In this document: positions 46,393-57,866 of the stretch, in pieces
Numbering within the stretch: the first letter of the stretch is position 1
Layout: each line of letters opens with the position of its first letter
NCBI RefSeq assembly: GCF_013620795.1
Contig: NZ_LGLW01000001.1
Span: 372,001-436,000 of the forward strand
Direction of reading: 5' to 3'
From: Pseudomonas sp. Q2-TVG4-2
GTDB taxonomy: Bacteria; Pseudomonadota; Gammaproteobacteria; Pseudomonadales; Pseudomonadaceae
Length of the DNA stretch: 64,000 nt
Notes under the pieces: model-generated
Database searches by the model: none
Seen by the model: only the letters and a program-made list of their open reading frames with translations
Told to the model about the DNA's origin: nothing
Program-made: the position numbers and the translations under genes

Positions 46393-46481
46393 GATGAACT
46401 CCTTTGAGTGTGTCACGAACATTAGGCCACCTAGTCGAGCAGTCGTTCGCCAAACAGCCGACGATCACTCAAATTGCAGGC

Positions 46482-46620
46482 AAAAAAAAGGGGCGGGGCT
46501 TAAGCCCCGCCCGCCTCCTTCCCTACTTCCTTTTGTTTCCTGCTCATCGTCCTGATGAAACCACATCCAGCGGTTGATCCTGACCGACTTCCATGCCGGC
46601 TGTGCTTGTCCTTAAGCACA
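46482..46620 (-). ncRNA. rsmZ: Regulatory RNA RsmZ
   Basis: The minus-strand transcript would be about 139 bases, with nine GGA motifs, several in hairpin loops: TGTGCTTAAGGACAAGCACA is a perfect 5' stem-loop, and TCATCAGGACGATGA matches a P. fluorescens RsmZ hairpin. RsmZ titrates the translational repressor RsmA/CsrA and is induced by GacA. Position downstream of rpoS matches Pseudomonas order. A 22-base palindrome (46491-46512) followed by eight T on the minus strand ends it. Upstream are a sigma-70-like promoter and a perfect GacA box about 180 bases from the predicted start. No fdxA follows it, unlike P. aeruginosa. Confidence 0.93.
46491..46512 (-). terminator. Rho-independent terminator of rsmZ
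   Basis: GGGCGGGGCTTAAGCCCCGCCC is a perfect palindrome, followed in minus-strand order by CC and then TTTTTTTT (46482-46489). This is a classic strong terminator. Confidence 0.93.
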
Positions 46621-46626
46621 GGTTCG

Positions 46627-46654
46627 ATATTAAGGCTTTGGGCGACCATAGCAA
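46627..46654 (-). promoter_or_regulatory. Predicted -35/-10 promoter of rsmZ
   Basis: On the minus strand, TTGCTA (46654-46649), a 16-base spacer, then TAATAT (46632-46627). The transcript would begin 6-7 bases later at about 46620, at the first base of the 5' stem-loop. Confidence 0.6.
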
Positions 46655-46792
46655 GGCTGAAAAATGCATGATGGCGCTCTGGGTCTTTATGTATCTTTTT
46701 GATAAATCCCTTTATTAACAAAATGTTATGAAAGACAGCCCCTCGAAAAAGGCGATCATCGCGGACCGTTTTCAAGCTTTGCTTACAGCGCA

Positions 46793-46810
46793 TGTAAGCA
46801 AATACTTACA
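46793..46810 (-). promoter_or_regulatory. GacA-binding upstream activating sequence for rsmZ
   Basis: TGTAAGCAAATACTTACA is an exact match to the GacA box TGTAAG-N6-CTTACA. It is centred about 181 bases upstream of the predicted rsmZ start, the usual place for this element in Pseudomonas. Confidence 0.92.
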
Positions 46811-46874
46811 TGAATTAGAGCTTCGAAGGAAATTTGGCAGAGCGAGATTTAACCCTATTGATTGGCCCGCCCGA

Positions 46875-46898
46875 GCGCCGCCGATTAGAAGGCGGCGC
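46875..46898. repeat. GC-rich inverted repeat between rpoS and the GacA box
   Basis: GCGCCGCC and GGCGGCGC are exact 8-bp arms around GATTAGAA. There is no T-run, so it may be an mRNA 3' end hairpin for rpoS, but its role is unclear. Confidence 0.45.
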
Positions 46899-46946
46899 AG
46901 CAAAGCCTGAGCCTCAAGAAAAGCCAATCGTTCAAAAGGGAGTAGT

Positions 46947-46970
46947 GCCCCTTACCTTGCAGTAAGGGGC
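46947..46970 (-). terminator. Hairpin just downstream of rpoS
   Basis: GCCCCTTAC and GTAAGGGGC are exact 9-bp arms with a 6-base loop, starting 9 bases after the rpoS stop on the minus strand. T-rich sequence (CCCTTTT) follows only after about 9 bases, so it is a weaker terminator candidate. Confidence 0.5.
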
Positions 46971-46978
46971 GCCGGGCA

Positions 46979-47977
46979 TCAGCGAAACAGGGATTCGCTC
47001 GACAGGCCGTTACGCTCGAGTATCTCGCGCAGGCGCTTGAGTGCCTCGACCTGAATCTGCCGCACGCGCTCACGAGTCAGTCCGATCTCCTGACCGACCT
47101 CCTCCAAGGTGCAGCTTTCATGACCACGTAGGCCGAAGCGCCGGATGACTACTTCGCGTTGCTTCTCGGTCAGATCGGATAACCACTGGTCAATGCTCTC
47201 CGACAGGTCATCGTCGAGCAAAAGATCGCAGGGATCGCTCGGCCGGTCATCGGTGAGGGTATCAAGCAATGTTTTGTCGGTATCCGGTCCCAGGGACACA
47301 TCTACCGAGGTCACGCGCTCGTTCAATCCCAGCATCCGCTTGACTTCGGCAACCGGCTTCTCAAGCAGGTTGGCGATTTCCTCGGGGCTGGGCTCGTGGT
47401 CGAGCTTCTGAGTCAGTTCGCGAGCAGCACGCAGATAGACGTTCAGCTCCTTGACCACGTGTATGGGCAGGCGGATGGTACGGGTCTGATTCATGATCGC
47501 CCGCTCGATGGTCTGCCGTATCCACCAGGTCGCGTAAGTGGAAAAACGGAAACCGCGCTCGGGGTCGAATTTTTCCACAGCCCGTATCAGCCCGAGGTTG
47601 CCCTCCTCGACCAGATCTAGCAAAGACAGCCCACGGTTGACGTAGCGTCGAGCGATCTTCACCACGAGCCGCAGGTTACTTTCGATCATGCGCTTGCGCC
47701 CCGCCGGATCGCCCTTTTGCGCCAGACGCGCATAGTGCACTTCTTGCTCGGGTGTCAGGAGGGGCGAAAAACCGATTTCGTTGAGGTACAGCTGAGTGGC
47801 GTCCAGCGCCCGGGTGTAATCGATGAATTTGTGTTGCTTGGCGGTTGCGGTCTTGGATCGGGTGCCCGTTGAACCGGCGCGGGATATATCGCTGACTGGA
47901 TCAGCGGCCGCGGATGGTTCCATGAGTAGAACGGCATCGTCTACGTCAAACTCCGGCACTTCTTTTTTGAGAGCCAT
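46979..47977 (-). CDS. rpoS: RNA polymerase sigma factor RpoS
   Basis: The 332-residue product is the stationary-phase sigma factor. It has region 1.2 onwards: [22 protein letters not shown], region 2 with [30 protein letters not shown], and region 4 with [18 protein letters not shown]. The start [14 protein letters not shown] at 47977 gives the known Pseudomonas length. A longer frame from 48025 lacks a ribosome site. nlpD lies immediately upstream on the same strand, and the main rpoS promoter is normally inside nlpD. rsmZ follows on the same strand. Confidence 0.97.
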   Translation of the reverse strand: MALKKEVPEFDVDDAVLLMEPSAAADPVSDISRAGSTGTRSKTATAKQHKFIDYTRALDATQLYLNEIGFSPLLTPEQEVHYARLAQKGDPAGRKRMIESNLRLVVKIARRYVNRGLSLLDLVEEGNLGLIRAVEKFDPERGFRFSTYATWWIRQTIERAIMNQTRTIRLPIHVVKELNVYLRAARELTQKLDHEPSPEEIANLLEKPVAEVKRMLGLNERVTSVDVSLGPDTDKTLLDTLTDDRPSDPCDLLLDDDLSESIDQWLSDLTEKQREVVIRRFGLRGHESCTLEEVGQEIGLTRERVRQIQVEALKRLREILERNGLSSESLFR

Positions 47978-48075
47978 TATTGTTTTCCTGTTCTGAGTTC
48001 GACAACAGGCTCGGGCGGCACGCACTCCCTGGTAGCGCTCAAGCCCCTCCTAGTGCCGGAACAGGTAGTAGCAAA

Positions 48076-48918
48076 TCAACGCTTTGGCAGGTATTGCATA
48101 GGATCAACAGGCTTGCCTTGGCGGCGAATCTCGAAATGCAGCTTCACCCGGTCGGTTCCAGTCGATCCCATCTCGGCAATGGTCTGCCCAGCTTTGACTT
48201 GTTGACCCTCCTGAACCAGCAGCCTGCGGTTGTGGCCGTAGGCACTTACATAGGTATCGCTGTGCTTGATGATCACAAGTTCGCCGTAACCCCGTAAACC
48301 ACTGCCGGCGTACACAACAGCCCCATCAGAAGCAGCTAAAACAGGCTGTCCTAATTCCCCGGCGATATCAATGCCTTTATTCAAACTGCCGTTTGAGGAG
48401 AAACGACCGATGACCGCGCCTCCAGCAGGCCAGGCCCAGCCGCTCGCAGAGCGCGTCACCGGCTTGACCGAGATCTTCGCTGTGGGCGCCTTTGGGGCCG
48501 GTAAGCCGGGCTTGGTCAGCGGAGGTGGAGTGGGCACTGGCGTGGCAACCACCGGTGGTGTGGTGCTGGCTGGCGCAGCGGGCGGTGGCGCCGGGCGGGT
48601 GGCGATCGCACCAGGCACCTGCCGAGTAAAGCGAATCGTCTGCCCAGGATAGATCACATGTGGCGGCGGGATGTTGTTGACCCGCGCCAGGTCTCGCCAA
48701 TCCCAGCCAAAGCGAAAGGCTATCGACCACAAGGAGTCACCGCGCCGAACGATGTATTGCCCGCTGGTAACGCGATCGCGACTGTTGCGATCGACGACAT
48801 GTACCCCTCCCGAAGGCGGGCTGGCGCACCCGGCGAGCAAGGCGCCCGCGAACGTCGCGGCAAGCGCGCAACGGACGGAGGAGGTGAATATCCACCGTAT
48901 GCTGGCTGTGAGCTTCAC
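48076..48918 (-). CDS. nlpD: NlpD-type LysM/LytM lipoprotein
   Basis: The 280-residue product has a lipoprotein signal with lipobox LLAGC (Cys31), a LysM domain (GQYIVRRGDSLWSIAFRFGWDW...GQTIRFT) and a C-terminal M23/LytM domain. The catalytic site is degenerate (NKGIDI instead of HxGxD; KLHFE), as expected for NlpD, which activates the amidase AmiC for cell separation. I chose the GTG at 48918 because AGGGAG lies upstream and the longer ATG start at 48990 would run into the preceding gene. It is next to rpoS, the usual nlpD-rpoS order. Confidence 0.9.
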   Translation of the reverse strand: MKLTASIRWIFTSSVRCALAATFAGALLAGCASPPSGGVHVVDRNSRDRVTSGQYIVRRGDSLWSIAFRFGWDWRDLARVNNIPPPHVIYPGQTIRFTRQVPGAIATRPAPPPAAPASTTPPVVATPVPTPPPLTKPGLPAPKAPTAKISVKPVTRSASGWAWPAGGAVIGRFSSNGSLNKGIDIAGELGQPVLAASDGAVVYAGSGLRGYGELVIIKHSDTYVSAYGHNRRLLVQEGQQVKAGQTIAEMGSTGTDRVKLHFEIRRQGKPVDPMQYLPKR

Positions 48919-48947
48919 TGCTCGCTCCCTATGATCGGCAAGGCTGT

Positions 48948-49883
48948 TCAGACCGTTTCCGCCAGCGGCTGACGCCGACCGGCGAACCATTCGAGTCCGA
49001 GCACAAGGAAGATGCCGGCGATCGCCAGCACTATGGCCAACGCCAGTTGCGGGTCTTGTCCTGTCAGGTCGCCATAGGCACTGGGCAGCAGGTTCTGCTC
49101 GATCAGAGGCACCCGTTCACCTTGCGAATCGATTCGCCAGGTCAGGGTTTCCTTCCAAGGCCATACCTTGTTCAGCGAACCCAGCATCAGCCCGGTCAGG
49201 AAGGCCAGCGTCAGATCACGCCAGCGACGCAACACCCAGCTCAGCAGCCGGGCGAAACTCAGCAGGCCGACCAGACAACCCGCCGCAAAGGTCAGCATGA
49301 TCCCTAGATCCAATGCCTTAACGGCCCCGAGGACGACCGGGTATAAACCAAGCAGCACCAGAATAAAGCTGCCGGATATCCCTGGCAGGATCATTGCGCA
49401 AATGGCGATGGCTCCGGCAAAGAACAGGCTGATGCCGCTCGCGCTCCACTGCACTGGCGCGGCAACGGTGATCCAATAAGCAAAACCAATACCTAGACAA
49501 AGACTGGCCAGACGAGACAGGTTGCGTCGCTGGATCTCCTTGCCGACCAGATGCACGGAAACCAGGATCAAACCGAAGAAGAAAGACCAGACCGGAATCG
49601 GATGCTGTTCCAGCAGATAGGTGATCAGCTTGGCCAGGCTGAGCACGCTGGTGAGGATGCCAGCAAACAGAACCAGCAGGAAATTCGCATTGGCGATGCG
49701 CCACGCCTCGGCCACACGGCCGCGTAGTAACGGGCCTATCGCGCTCGGCACAGCGCCGATGGAGCGCAACAATTCATCGTAGATACCGGTGATGAAGGCC
49801 ACCGTACCGCCCGACACACCAGGAACCACATCCGCTGCGCCCATGGCCATGCCCTTGGCGTACAACATCAACGCGTTTTTCAT
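48948..49883 (-). CDS. DUF368 membrane protein, undecaprenyl-phosphate translocase type
   Basis: The 311-residue product has about eight to nine hydrophobic segments. The DUF368 motif DVVPGVSGGTVAFITGIY is near residue 20, and LPGISGSFILVLLGLYP forms the inverted second half. Members of this family (PopT type) have been reported as undecaprenyl-phosphate translocases that return the lipid carrier across the inner membrane. It is inserted between pcm and nlpD. I use the ATG at 49883 (MKNALMLYAKGM). The 7-residue longer start overlaps pcm. Confidence 0.88.
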   Translation of the reverse strand: MKNALMLYAKGMAMGAADVVPGVSGGTVAFITGIYDELLRSIGAVPSAIGPLLRGRVAEAWRIANANFLLVLFAGILTSVLSLAKLITYLLEQHPIPVWSFFFGLILVSVHLVGKEIQRRNLSRLASLCLGIGFAYWITVAAPVQWSASGISLFFAGAIAICAMILPGISGSFILVLLGLYPVVLGAVKALDLGIMLTFAAGCLVGLLSFARLLSWVLRRWRDLTLAFLTGLMLGSLNKVWPWKETLTWRIDSQGERVPLIEQNLLPSAYGDLTGQDPQLALAIVLAIAGIFLVLGLEWFAGRRQPLAETV

Positions 49884-49900
49884 GCTTCCTTCCGCTGAGA

Positions 49901-50536
49901 TCAAACTACAGGTCCATTGAGCAGCGGCACGAAGCGTACGGTATCCAGCAGATGGCGGGAAAAACCATCTTCCTCACGAACGATCAGCATCAGCTGCTGG
50001 ACTTCGCCAACCCCCACCGGAATTACCAGCCGCCCGCCGGGTGCCAGTTGATCGAGTAGGGCTTGTGGCACGTCGGCTGCCGCCGCGGTAACGATGATGC
50101 CGTTATAGGGGGCCAACGCAGGCCACCCTTCCCAGCCATCACCCCAGCGAAAGACCACATTACGCAACCTGAGTTCGACCAGACGCTCTTTTGCCCGGTC
50201 CTGCAGCGCCTGGATGCGCTCGACTGAAAACACCCGCTCGACCAGTTGTGCCAGCACGGCGGTCTGATAACCCGAACCTGTGCCGATCTCCAGAACCTTG
50301 TCCAGCGGACCATCGGCCAGCAATAGCTCGCTCATGCGAGCAACCATGAATGGCTGCGAAATGGTCTGGTTATGGCCGATGGGCAACGCGGTGTCTTCAT
50401 AGGCGCGATGCGACAGTGCCTCGTCGACGAAGAGATGGCGCGGCGTTCGCCTGATGACTTCAAGTACCCGAGGGTCCGACAGGCCCTCCTCGTACAGCCG
50501 CTGGATCAGGCGGTCACGAGTGCGCTGCGAAGTCAT
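49901..50536 (-). CDS. pcm: Protein-L-isoaspartate O-methyltransferase
   Basis: The 211-residue product is an SAM-dependent methyltransferase that repairs isoaspartate in aged proteins: motif I in [18 protein letters not shown], and [25 protein letters not shown] is the signature segment. The start at 50536 ([10 protein letters not shown]) agrees with the 211-residue P. aeruginosa form. A GTG at 50581 would overlap surE. It is part of the surE-pcm-nlpD-rpoS block that is common in gammaproteobacteria. Confidence 0.96.
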   Translation of the reverse strand: MTSQRTRDRLIQRLYEEGLSDPRVLEVIRRTPRHLFVDEALSHRAYEDTALPIGHNQTISQPFMVARMSELLLADGPLDKVLEIGTGSGYQTAVLAQLVERVFSVERIQALQDRAKERLVELRLRNVVFRWGDGWEGWPALAPYNGIIVTAAAADVPQALLDQLAPGGRLVIPVGVGEVQQLMLIVREEDGFSRHLLDTVRFVPLLNGPVV

Positions 50537-50577
50537 GCCGGTGCCATGGCGCAGCAGGTCATCTTGTCCGCGATGGC

Positions 50578-51327
50578 TCACAGCACACCCTCCAGCCAGT
50601 TATCGAGCCCCTTGAACGCCTCATGGAAGGTCCGATCGAGCTGCAATGGAGTGATCGACACGTAGCCCTGCATCACCGCATGGAAATCGGTCCCCGGCCC
50701 ACCGTCTTCGACGTCACCGGCCACCGAAATCCAATAGCCATCTTTGCCCCGCGGGTTCGCCTGCTTGACCGGCGGCTTGGCCCGGCTGCGATGCCCCAGC
50801 CGGGTCAGTTGAATGCCGCGGATGTGATCCAACGGCAGGTTGGGTACGTTGACACTGAGCACGGTGCGAGGCGGCAAGTCGAGCGTCTCTTGGTGCTCAA
50901 TCAGCTTGCGCGCCACATAGGCGGCCGTCGGCAGATTATCGGGCAGCCGGGAGACCAACGAGAAGGCGAAGGCGGGCTTGCCGGTGAAGCGCCCCTCGAT
51001 GGCCGCCGCCACGGTACCGGAATACAGCACGTCGTCCCCCAGGTTGGCGCCCATATTGATGCCGGAAACCACCATGTCGGGCGCCTCGTCGAGCAGCCCA
51101 TTGATACCCAGGTGAACGCAATCGGTAGGCGTACCGTTCACACCGATGAAACCATTCGGCATGGTCGTAGGATGAAGCGGGCGATCCAGCGTCAGCGAAC
51201 TGCTAGCGCCGCTCATATCCTGGATTGGGGCAACTACCTTGCACTCGGCGTAATCCGCCAGCGCGTCATAAAGCGCGGCGAGCCCAGGTGCATACACCCC
51301 GTCGTCGTTGGCGATCAAAATACGCAT
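50578..51327 (-). CDS. surE: 5'/3'-nucleotidase SurE
   Basis: The 249-residue product begins [16 protein letters not shown], the metal-binding Asp8-Asp9 motif. It also has [14 protein letters not shown] and [24 protein letters not shown] with the expected Asn and Ser ligands. It is a phosphatase acting on nucleoside monophosphates in stationary phase. The ATG at 51327 overlaps the truD stop by one base (TGATG). Confidence 0.97.
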   Translation of the reverse strand: MRILIANDDGVYAPGLAALYDALADYAECKVVAPIQDMSGASSSLTLDRPLHPTTMPNGFIGVNGTPTDCVHLGINGLLDEAPDMVVSGINMGANLGDDVLYSGTVAAAIEGRFTGKPAFAFSLVSRLPDNLPTAAYVARKLIEHQETLDLPPRTVLSVNVPNLPLDHIRGIQLTRLGHRSRAKPPVKQANPRGKDGYWISVAGDVEDGGPGTDFHAVMQGYVSITPLQLDRTFHEAFKGLDNWLEGVL

Positions 51328-52367
51328 CAGATGTCCGTCTGCCCTGCCAGGCTGACCAGCTCGCGCACCACAGCAGTGGCGAAGCATCCGGTCGGCAGGA
51401 CGAATTCAAGTTGCAGAATGTCAGGCTCGGGATAATGCCACGACAAGCCGCCGATGGGGAGGCGAAGAATGCGCCGTTCATGCTTCATGCCGGCTTCTGC
51501 GAGCCATTTGGCGATTGACGGTTCCGCTTCGGCGATAGCCGTCTCCGACGCCTGTATTACGCCGGCTGCGGGTGAATCCCCAGCGCCCCATAGCGGGCCG
51601 GTGGGGTGCAGATCGAGCACCGCCAGCCGTGGATCGTTGCACTCGGCTTCGCCTGCCGGAAAAAAACTGCGGCTATCGGTGAATGCCAGCAGATCGCCGA
51701 CCTGCGCCTGATCCCAGCTACCCGCAGCAACTCGCTCGGCCAGGAGCCGGTTGAACAGATAGCTGCGCCCCGCCGAGAGCAAACGCGAGCGCAGATTGCG
51801 TTGAACCGGCAGTTCCTGACGCGCGGCATATTCACGTGCGCCATGGACATTGCTGCCCTCGAAGCCAAACCGTTGCAGGCCGAAATAGTTGGGCACGCCA
51901 TGGGTCCTGATTCGTTCGAGGCGAGCATCCAGCGCTGCTCGATCCGCCCGTAGCTCGGTCAGGCGCAGGGTGAAACCGTTGGCCGAATGGGCACCGCGCT
52001 GCAGCTTGCGCTGATGGCGGCCCGCACTGAGAATCTTCAGCGTTTCGTCTTCGGCCCTGTCCAACTGCGGATCAGCCTTGCCAGGCAGGTGCAGACTGAA
52101 CCACTGGCGGGTCAGCGCCTGGCGGTCCTTCAAGCCGGCATAGCTGATATTCCGTGCCGGCACGCCGGCCGCTCGGGCGATCCGACGGGCCGCCTCCTCG
52201 GTATTGAGGTTGCGCTTTTCTACCCAGAGCCAGAGATGTTCACCGGTGCCGGACAAAGGAATGTCCAATACCTCGTCGACCTGGAAATCCTCGGCGACCG
52301 CCTTGAGAACCGCAGTGCCGCAGGGCCCGCCATGAGCCCTGGGACCAAGCAACTGATCTTCGGTCAT
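51327..52367 (-). CDS. truD: tRNA pseudouridine(13) synthase TruD
   Basis: The 346-residue product has the catalytic Asp in [15 protein letters not shown] and the TruD pattern [15 protein letters not shown]. It makes pseudouridine at position 13 of tRNA-Glu. The ispF stop overlaps its start by 4 bases (ATGA), and surE overlaps its end by one base, so the genes form one tightly packed unit. Confidence 0.96.
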   Translation of the reverse strand: MTEDQLLGPRAHGGPCGTAVLKAVAEDFQVDEVLDIPLSGTGEHLWLWVEKRNLNTEEAARRIARAAGVPARNISYAGLKDRQALTRQWFSLHLPGKADPQLDRAEDETLKILSAGRHQRKLQRGAHSANGFTLRLTELRADRAALDARLERIRTHGVPNYFGLQRFGFEGSNVHGAREYAARQELPVQRNLRSRLLSAGRSYLFNRLLAERVAAGSWDQAQVGDLLAFTDSRSFFPAGEAECNDPRLAVLDLHPTGPLWGAGDSPAAGVIQASETAIAEAEPSIAKWLAEAGMKHERRILRLPIGGLSWHYPEPDILQLEFVLPTGCFATAVVRELVSLAGQTDI

Positions 52368-52837
52368 ATCTTGACCAGCAGCGCGACGGCATGCACGGCG
52401 ATGCCTTCTTCGCGCCCGGTGAAGCCAAGCTTCTCGGTAGTAGTGGCCTTGACGTTGACCTGATCCAGATCGACTTGCAGGTCTTCAGCAATATGCCCGC
52501 GCATCGTTTCGATGTGGGGAGCCATCTTCGGCGCCTGCGCGACGATCGTGGCGTCGACATTGCCAACCTTCCAGCCCTTGCCCTGCACCTGCTTGAGCAC
52601 GTGCCGCAGCAGCGCCCGACTGTCGGCGCCCTTGAATTGCGGATCGGTGTCCGGGAAGTGCTTGCCAATGTCCCCCAGCGCCGCGGCGCCGAGCAGCGCA
52701 TCGCTCAACGCATGCAGCACCACGTCGCCGTCCGAATGGGCTAGCAAACCGAACCTGTGAGGAATCCGCACCCCGCCGAGGGTAACGAAATCGCCCTCAC
52801 CGAAGCGGTGCACGTCATAGCCGTGGCCGATACGCAT
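52364..52837 (-). CDS. ispF: 2-C-methyl-D-erythritol 2,4-cyclodiphosphate synthase
   Basis: The 157-residue product begins [16 protein letters not shown], with zinc ligands Asp8 and His10, and also has [21 protein letters not shown] and [16 protein letters not shown]. It catalyses the cyclisation step of the MEP isoprenoid route. ispD, a neighbouring step of the same route, lies at 59.5 kb. The ATG at 52837 is the family start; a longer frame adds 39 unrelated residues. The divergent ArsR gene shares the 190-base upstream region. Confidence 0.97.
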   Translation of the reverse strand: MRIGHGYDVHRFGEGDFVTLGGVRIPHRFGLLAHSDGDVVLHALSDALLGAAALGDIGKHFPDTDPQFKGADSRALLRHVLKQVQGKGWKVGNVDATIVAQAPKMAPHIETMRGHIAEDLQVDLDQVNVKATTTEKLGFTGREEGIAVHAVALLVKI

Positions 52838-52981
52838 AGTCTGAATACCCTGAAAAGACCAGCTCGGGATTCTACAGGACGCGACGGCAGGTTGAAGCCA
52901 GATGGCAGCCAACATGCTCTTCGAAGGATCGATACCGGTAATGAGCACCATCAACCGATTCGATCATGCATCGGAAAATCA

Positions 52982-53010
52982 CGATATATAGTTCGCCCCA
53001 TCGCGATATA
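52982..53010. promoter_or_regulatory. Direct repeats upstream of the ArsR-type regulator
   Basis: CGATATA occurs at 52982-52988 and 53004-53010, 22 bases apart, or about two helical turns. This is just before the ArsR gene and between two divergent genes, so it may be an operator, though ArsR sites are usually inverted repeats. Confidence 0.35.
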
Positions 53011-53027
53011 CCGAAGCAGGCGAACCC

Positions 53028-53330
53028 ATGCCCGACGAATTCGACGACATCATCAAGGCACTTGCCCATCCCCTGCGCCGGGAAATCCTGCAGTGGCTAA
53101 AAGAGCCGCAGCGCTATTTTTCCGAGCAGCACCATTCGTTAGAAAGCGGCGTTTGTGCCGGGCAGATCGACCAACGGGCCGGACTGTCGCAATCAACCGT
53201 CTCGGCGCACCTGGCGACCTTGCAAAGGGCTGGGCTGATCACCAATCGCAAGGTCGGGCAGTGGCATTTCTTCAAGCGCAACGAGCCGGTCATCGCAGCC
53301 TTTCTGGCTCGTCTCGCCGAGCAACTTTGA
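53028..53330 (+). CDS. ArsR family regulator, likely of the adjacent ene-reductase
   Basis: The 100-residue product is a single winged helix: KALAHPLRREILQWL, SQSTVSAHLATLQRAGLITNRKVGQW. No Cys pair like the ArsR metal site is present, but one Cys lies in SGVCAGQ. It therefore may sense a non-metal electrophile instead of arsenite. The ene-reductase gene follows 40 bases later on the same strand, so the two are likely linked in control. Regulation of that gene is inferred. Confidence 0.85.
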   Translation: MPDEFDDIIKALAHPLRREILQWLKEPQRYFSEQHHSLESGVCAGQIDQRAGLSQSTVSAHLATLQRAGLITNRKVGQWHFFKRNEPVIAAFLARLAEQL

Positions 53331-53370
53331 GCGTCTTACCGACCCTTACTGAAACAGGAGCAGCATCGCT

Positions 53371-54420
53371 ATGCCAACACTTTTTGACCCAATCAAGATC
53401 GGCGAATTCGAACTGGCCAACCGCATCATCATGGCCCCGCTGACCCGCTGCCGCGCCGAACCCGGCCGCGTGCCCGGTGACCTGATCGCTGAGTACTACG
53501 CCCAGCGCGCCGATGCCGGCCTCATCATCAGCGAAGCCACTTCGGTCACGCCGATGGGTGTCGGCTATCCGGACACGCCCGGCATCTGGTCTTCCGAGCA
53601 AGTTCAGGGCTGGAAGAAGGTCACCGACGCGGTACATGCCAAGGGCGGCAAGATAGTCCTGCAACTCTGGCATGTCGGCCGGATTTCCGATCCGATCTAC
53701 CTCGACGGCCAGCTTCCAGTTGCACCGAGCGCCATCAAGCCAGCCGGACACGTCAGCCTGGTTCGCCCGATGAAGGATTACGAAACGCCGCGCGCGCTGG
53801 AGACCGACGAAATCGCGGGCATCGTTGAGGCCTATCGCAAAGGCGCCGAAAATGCACGTGAAGCCGGTTTCGACGGCGTCGAGATTCATGGTGCCAATGG
53901 CTACCTGCTCGACCAATTCCTGCAGGACAGCACCAACCAGCGAACCGACCAGTACGGTGGCTCCCTGGAGAACCGAGCGCGTCTGATGCTGGAAGTAACC
54001 GATGCCGCGATCAGCATCTGGGGCGCCGGCCGTGTTGGGGTGCATCTGGCTCCGCGAGCCGATTCCCATGACATGGGCGATTCAAACCGGGCTGAGACCT
54101 TTGGCTATGTCGCCCGTGAACTGGGCAAGCGTGGGATCGCCTTTATCTGCACGCGCGAGAAGGCAGGCGAAGACAGCCTCGGTCCGCAACTGAAGCAGAT
54201 ATTCGGCGGCGTCTACATCGCCAATGAACGCTTCACCAGGGACCTGGCCAACACCTGGCTGGCGGAAGGCAAGGCCGATGCCGTGGCCTTCGGCGTCCCC
54301 TACATCGCCAACCCGGATCTGGTCCAGCGCCTACGCCAGGACGCGCCGCTCAACGAGCCTCGGCCTGAACTGTTCTACGCGAAAGGGGCCGAAGGCTACA
54401 CCGATTATCCATCGCTCTAG
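53371..54420 (+). CDS. Old Yellow Enzyme-type ene-reductase (NemA/XenB-like)
   Basis: The 349-residue product is an FMN-dependent TIM barrel that reduces alkenes, nitro compounds or N-ethylmaleimide with NAD(P)H. It has IIMAPLTRCRAEPGRVPGD at the N-terminus, the His-Asn pair in EIHGANGYLLDQFLQDSTN, and DQYGGSLENR. These are typical of the NemA/XenB branch. AGGAG lies about 10 bases before the ATG. A strong terminator follows. An electrophile-responsive ArsR upstream fits this detoxification role. Confidence 0.92.
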   Translation: MPTLFDPIKIGEFELANRIIMAPLTRCRAEPGRVPGDLIAEYYAQRADAGLIISEATSVTPMGVGYPDTPGIWSSEQVQGWKKVTDAVHAKGGKIVLQLWHVGRISDPIYLDGQLPVAPSAIKPAGHVSLVRPMKDYETPRALETDEIAGIVEAYRKGAENAREAGFDGVEIHGANGYLLDQFLQDSTNQRTDQYGGSLENRARLMLEVTDAAISIWGAGRVGVHLAPRADSHDMGDSNRAETFGYVARELGKRGIAFICTREKAGEDSLGPQLKQIFGGVYIANERFTRDLANTWLAEGKADAVAFGVPYIANPDLVQRLRQDAPLNEPRPELFYAKGAEGYTDYPSL

Positions 54421-54433
54421 CTCCTTGCGATGG

Positions 54434-54469
54434 AAAGGCCCGACCGGAAGCTCCGGTCGGGCCTTTTTT
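54434..54469 (+). terminator. Rho-independent terminator of the ene-reductase gene
   Basis: AAAGGCCCGACCGG and CCGGTCGGGCCTTT are exact 14-bp arms with an AAGCT loop, followed by TTT. It lies 13 bases after the stop codon. Confidence 0.92.
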
Positions 54470-54550
54470 CCGTTCCGCCGTCTCGGATTTGCACCAACAG
54501 ATGCGACGTCATGTGCGTAATCTTCGGAAAACCACCCGTAACCCGCTCTC

Positions 54551-54622
54551 GCAGGCGCCAGCTTGCTGGCGATCATGGCTGGAAGTTTCCCCTCCATCCC
54601 CAGCGAGCTGGCTCCTATAAAC
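54551..54622. repeat. REP-like extragenic palindrome pair
   Basis: GGCGCCAGCTTGCTGGCGATC contains exact 7-bp arms CGCCAGC and GCTGGCG. About 50 bases later comes GCGAGCTGGCTCCTATAA. Both resemble the arms of Pseudomonas REP elements (GCGAGC...GCTCGC plus CTCCTACA). They lie between two convergent genes. Confidence 0.5.
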
Positions 54623-54634
54623 AGGCCATCGCTT

Positions 54635-55480
54635 TCAGACTTTCAACGCCTGCGCATGGTGTCGCAGATGATCATCGATGAAGCTGCTGATGAAGTAGTA
54701 GCTGTGGTCGTAGCCAGGCTGAATGCGCAGCGTCAGCGGGTGCTCTGCGGCCTTGGCGGCCGCCTCGAGCGCTTCAGGCTTAAGCTGATTGGCCATGAAA
54801 TCGTCGCGATCGCCCTGGTCTACCAAGATCGGCAATTTCTCTTCCGCTTTGGCGAGGAGCGAACAGGCGTCCCACTCTCGCCAGCGTGAACGATCACCGC
54901 CGAGGTAACCGGAGAAGGCCTTTTCACCCCAAGGGCAGTCGGCCGGGTTGGTGATCGGCGCGAACGCCGAAAGCGACTGGTAACGTCCGGGGTTTCTCAA
55001 TGCGCAAACCAGGGCCCCATGCCCACCCATGGAATGCCCACTGATGCCTCGCTTGTCCGATACCGGAAAGTTCGCCTCGATCAGCGCCGGCAACTCATCC
55101 ACTACATAGTCGTGCATGCGGTAATGCTGGGCCCAGGGCTCCTGCGTGGCGTTGAGGTAGAACCCTGCACCGAGGCCGAAGTCATAGGCTGCCCCGGGGT
55201 CGTCGGGTACGTCTGGGCCACGCGGGCTCGTATCCGGCGCGACGATAATCAAGCCTAGCTCGGCGGCCAATCGATGGGCGCCGGCCTTCTGCATGAAGTT
55301 CTCGTCGGTACAGGTCAGGCCGGACAGCCAATACAGCACCGGCAGTTTCTCGCCCTGCTCGGCCTGGGGCGGCAGATACACCGCGAAGACCATGTCGCAG
55401 CTCAAACTGGTCGAGCGATGTCGATAGCGCTTATGCCAACCGCCGAAGCTTTTTTGGCAGGAAATATTCTCGAGACTCAT
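54635..55480 (-). CDS. fghA: S-formylglutathione hydrolase
   Basis: The 281-residue product is an esterase-D-type alpha/beta hydrolase: Ser150 in [13 protein letters not shown] is the nucleophile, and [13 protein letters not shown] and GYDHSYYF supply the Asp and His. It cleaves S-formylglutathione to formate and glutathione. The gene lies 87 bases after adhC on the same strand, the usual formaldehyde-detoxification order. The ATG at 55480 ([11 protein letters not shown]) matches the family start. Confidence 0.96.
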   Translation of the reverse strand: MSLENISCQKSFGGWHKRYRHRSTSLSCDMVFAVYLPPQAEQGEKLPVLYWLSGLTCTDENFMQKAGAHRLAAELGLIIVAPDTSPRGPDVPDDPGAAYDFGLGAGFYLNATQEPWAQHYRMHDYVVDELPALIEANFPVSDKRGISGHSMGGHGALVCALRNPGRYQSLSAFAPITNPADCPWGEKAFSGYLGGDRSRWREWDACSLLAKAEEKLPILVDQGDRDDFMANQLKPEALEAAAKAAEHPLTLRIQPGYDHSYYFISSFIDDHLRHHAQALKV

Positions 55481-55493
55481 AGGCCCTCCGGGC

Positions 55494-55553
55494 AGCGCCA
55501 AGCCGCAAGCCACAAGCGGCAAGCAACGCCTGGCCACTTGAAGCTTGGAACGT
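55494..55553. repeat. Short low-complexity CAAGC-rich repeat between adhC and fghA
   Basis: The sequence repeats CAAGCCGC, CAAGCCAC, CAAGCGGC and CAAGC in about 30 bases, then CTTGAAGCTTGG. It gives a small imperfect hairpin (GCCGC...GCGGC). This kind of repeat is frequent in stutzeri-group intergenic regions as I recall, and no function is suggested. Confidence 0.35.
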
Positions 55554-55567
55554 GTCGTTTGCGGTTA

Positions 55568-57733
<2,166 letters not shown>

Positions 57734-57866
57734 GTTGCAGCTGCGCCGCGCGTCCGACTGCCAAACTCAGGTGGAACCCGCGTATGAAGGCCACGTCGAT
57801 ATTCCTGTAGCCGGTGCCCTTTGCCATTTGCCTGGAGCTACCCGGCGATACAATCAGGAGGACATC

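Noticed and set aside
46500..46793. 97-codon minus-strand frame downstream of rpoS
   Set aside because: It overlaps the rsmZ RNA and its promoter; the codons encode no family motif and the GGA-rich pattern explains the sequence.
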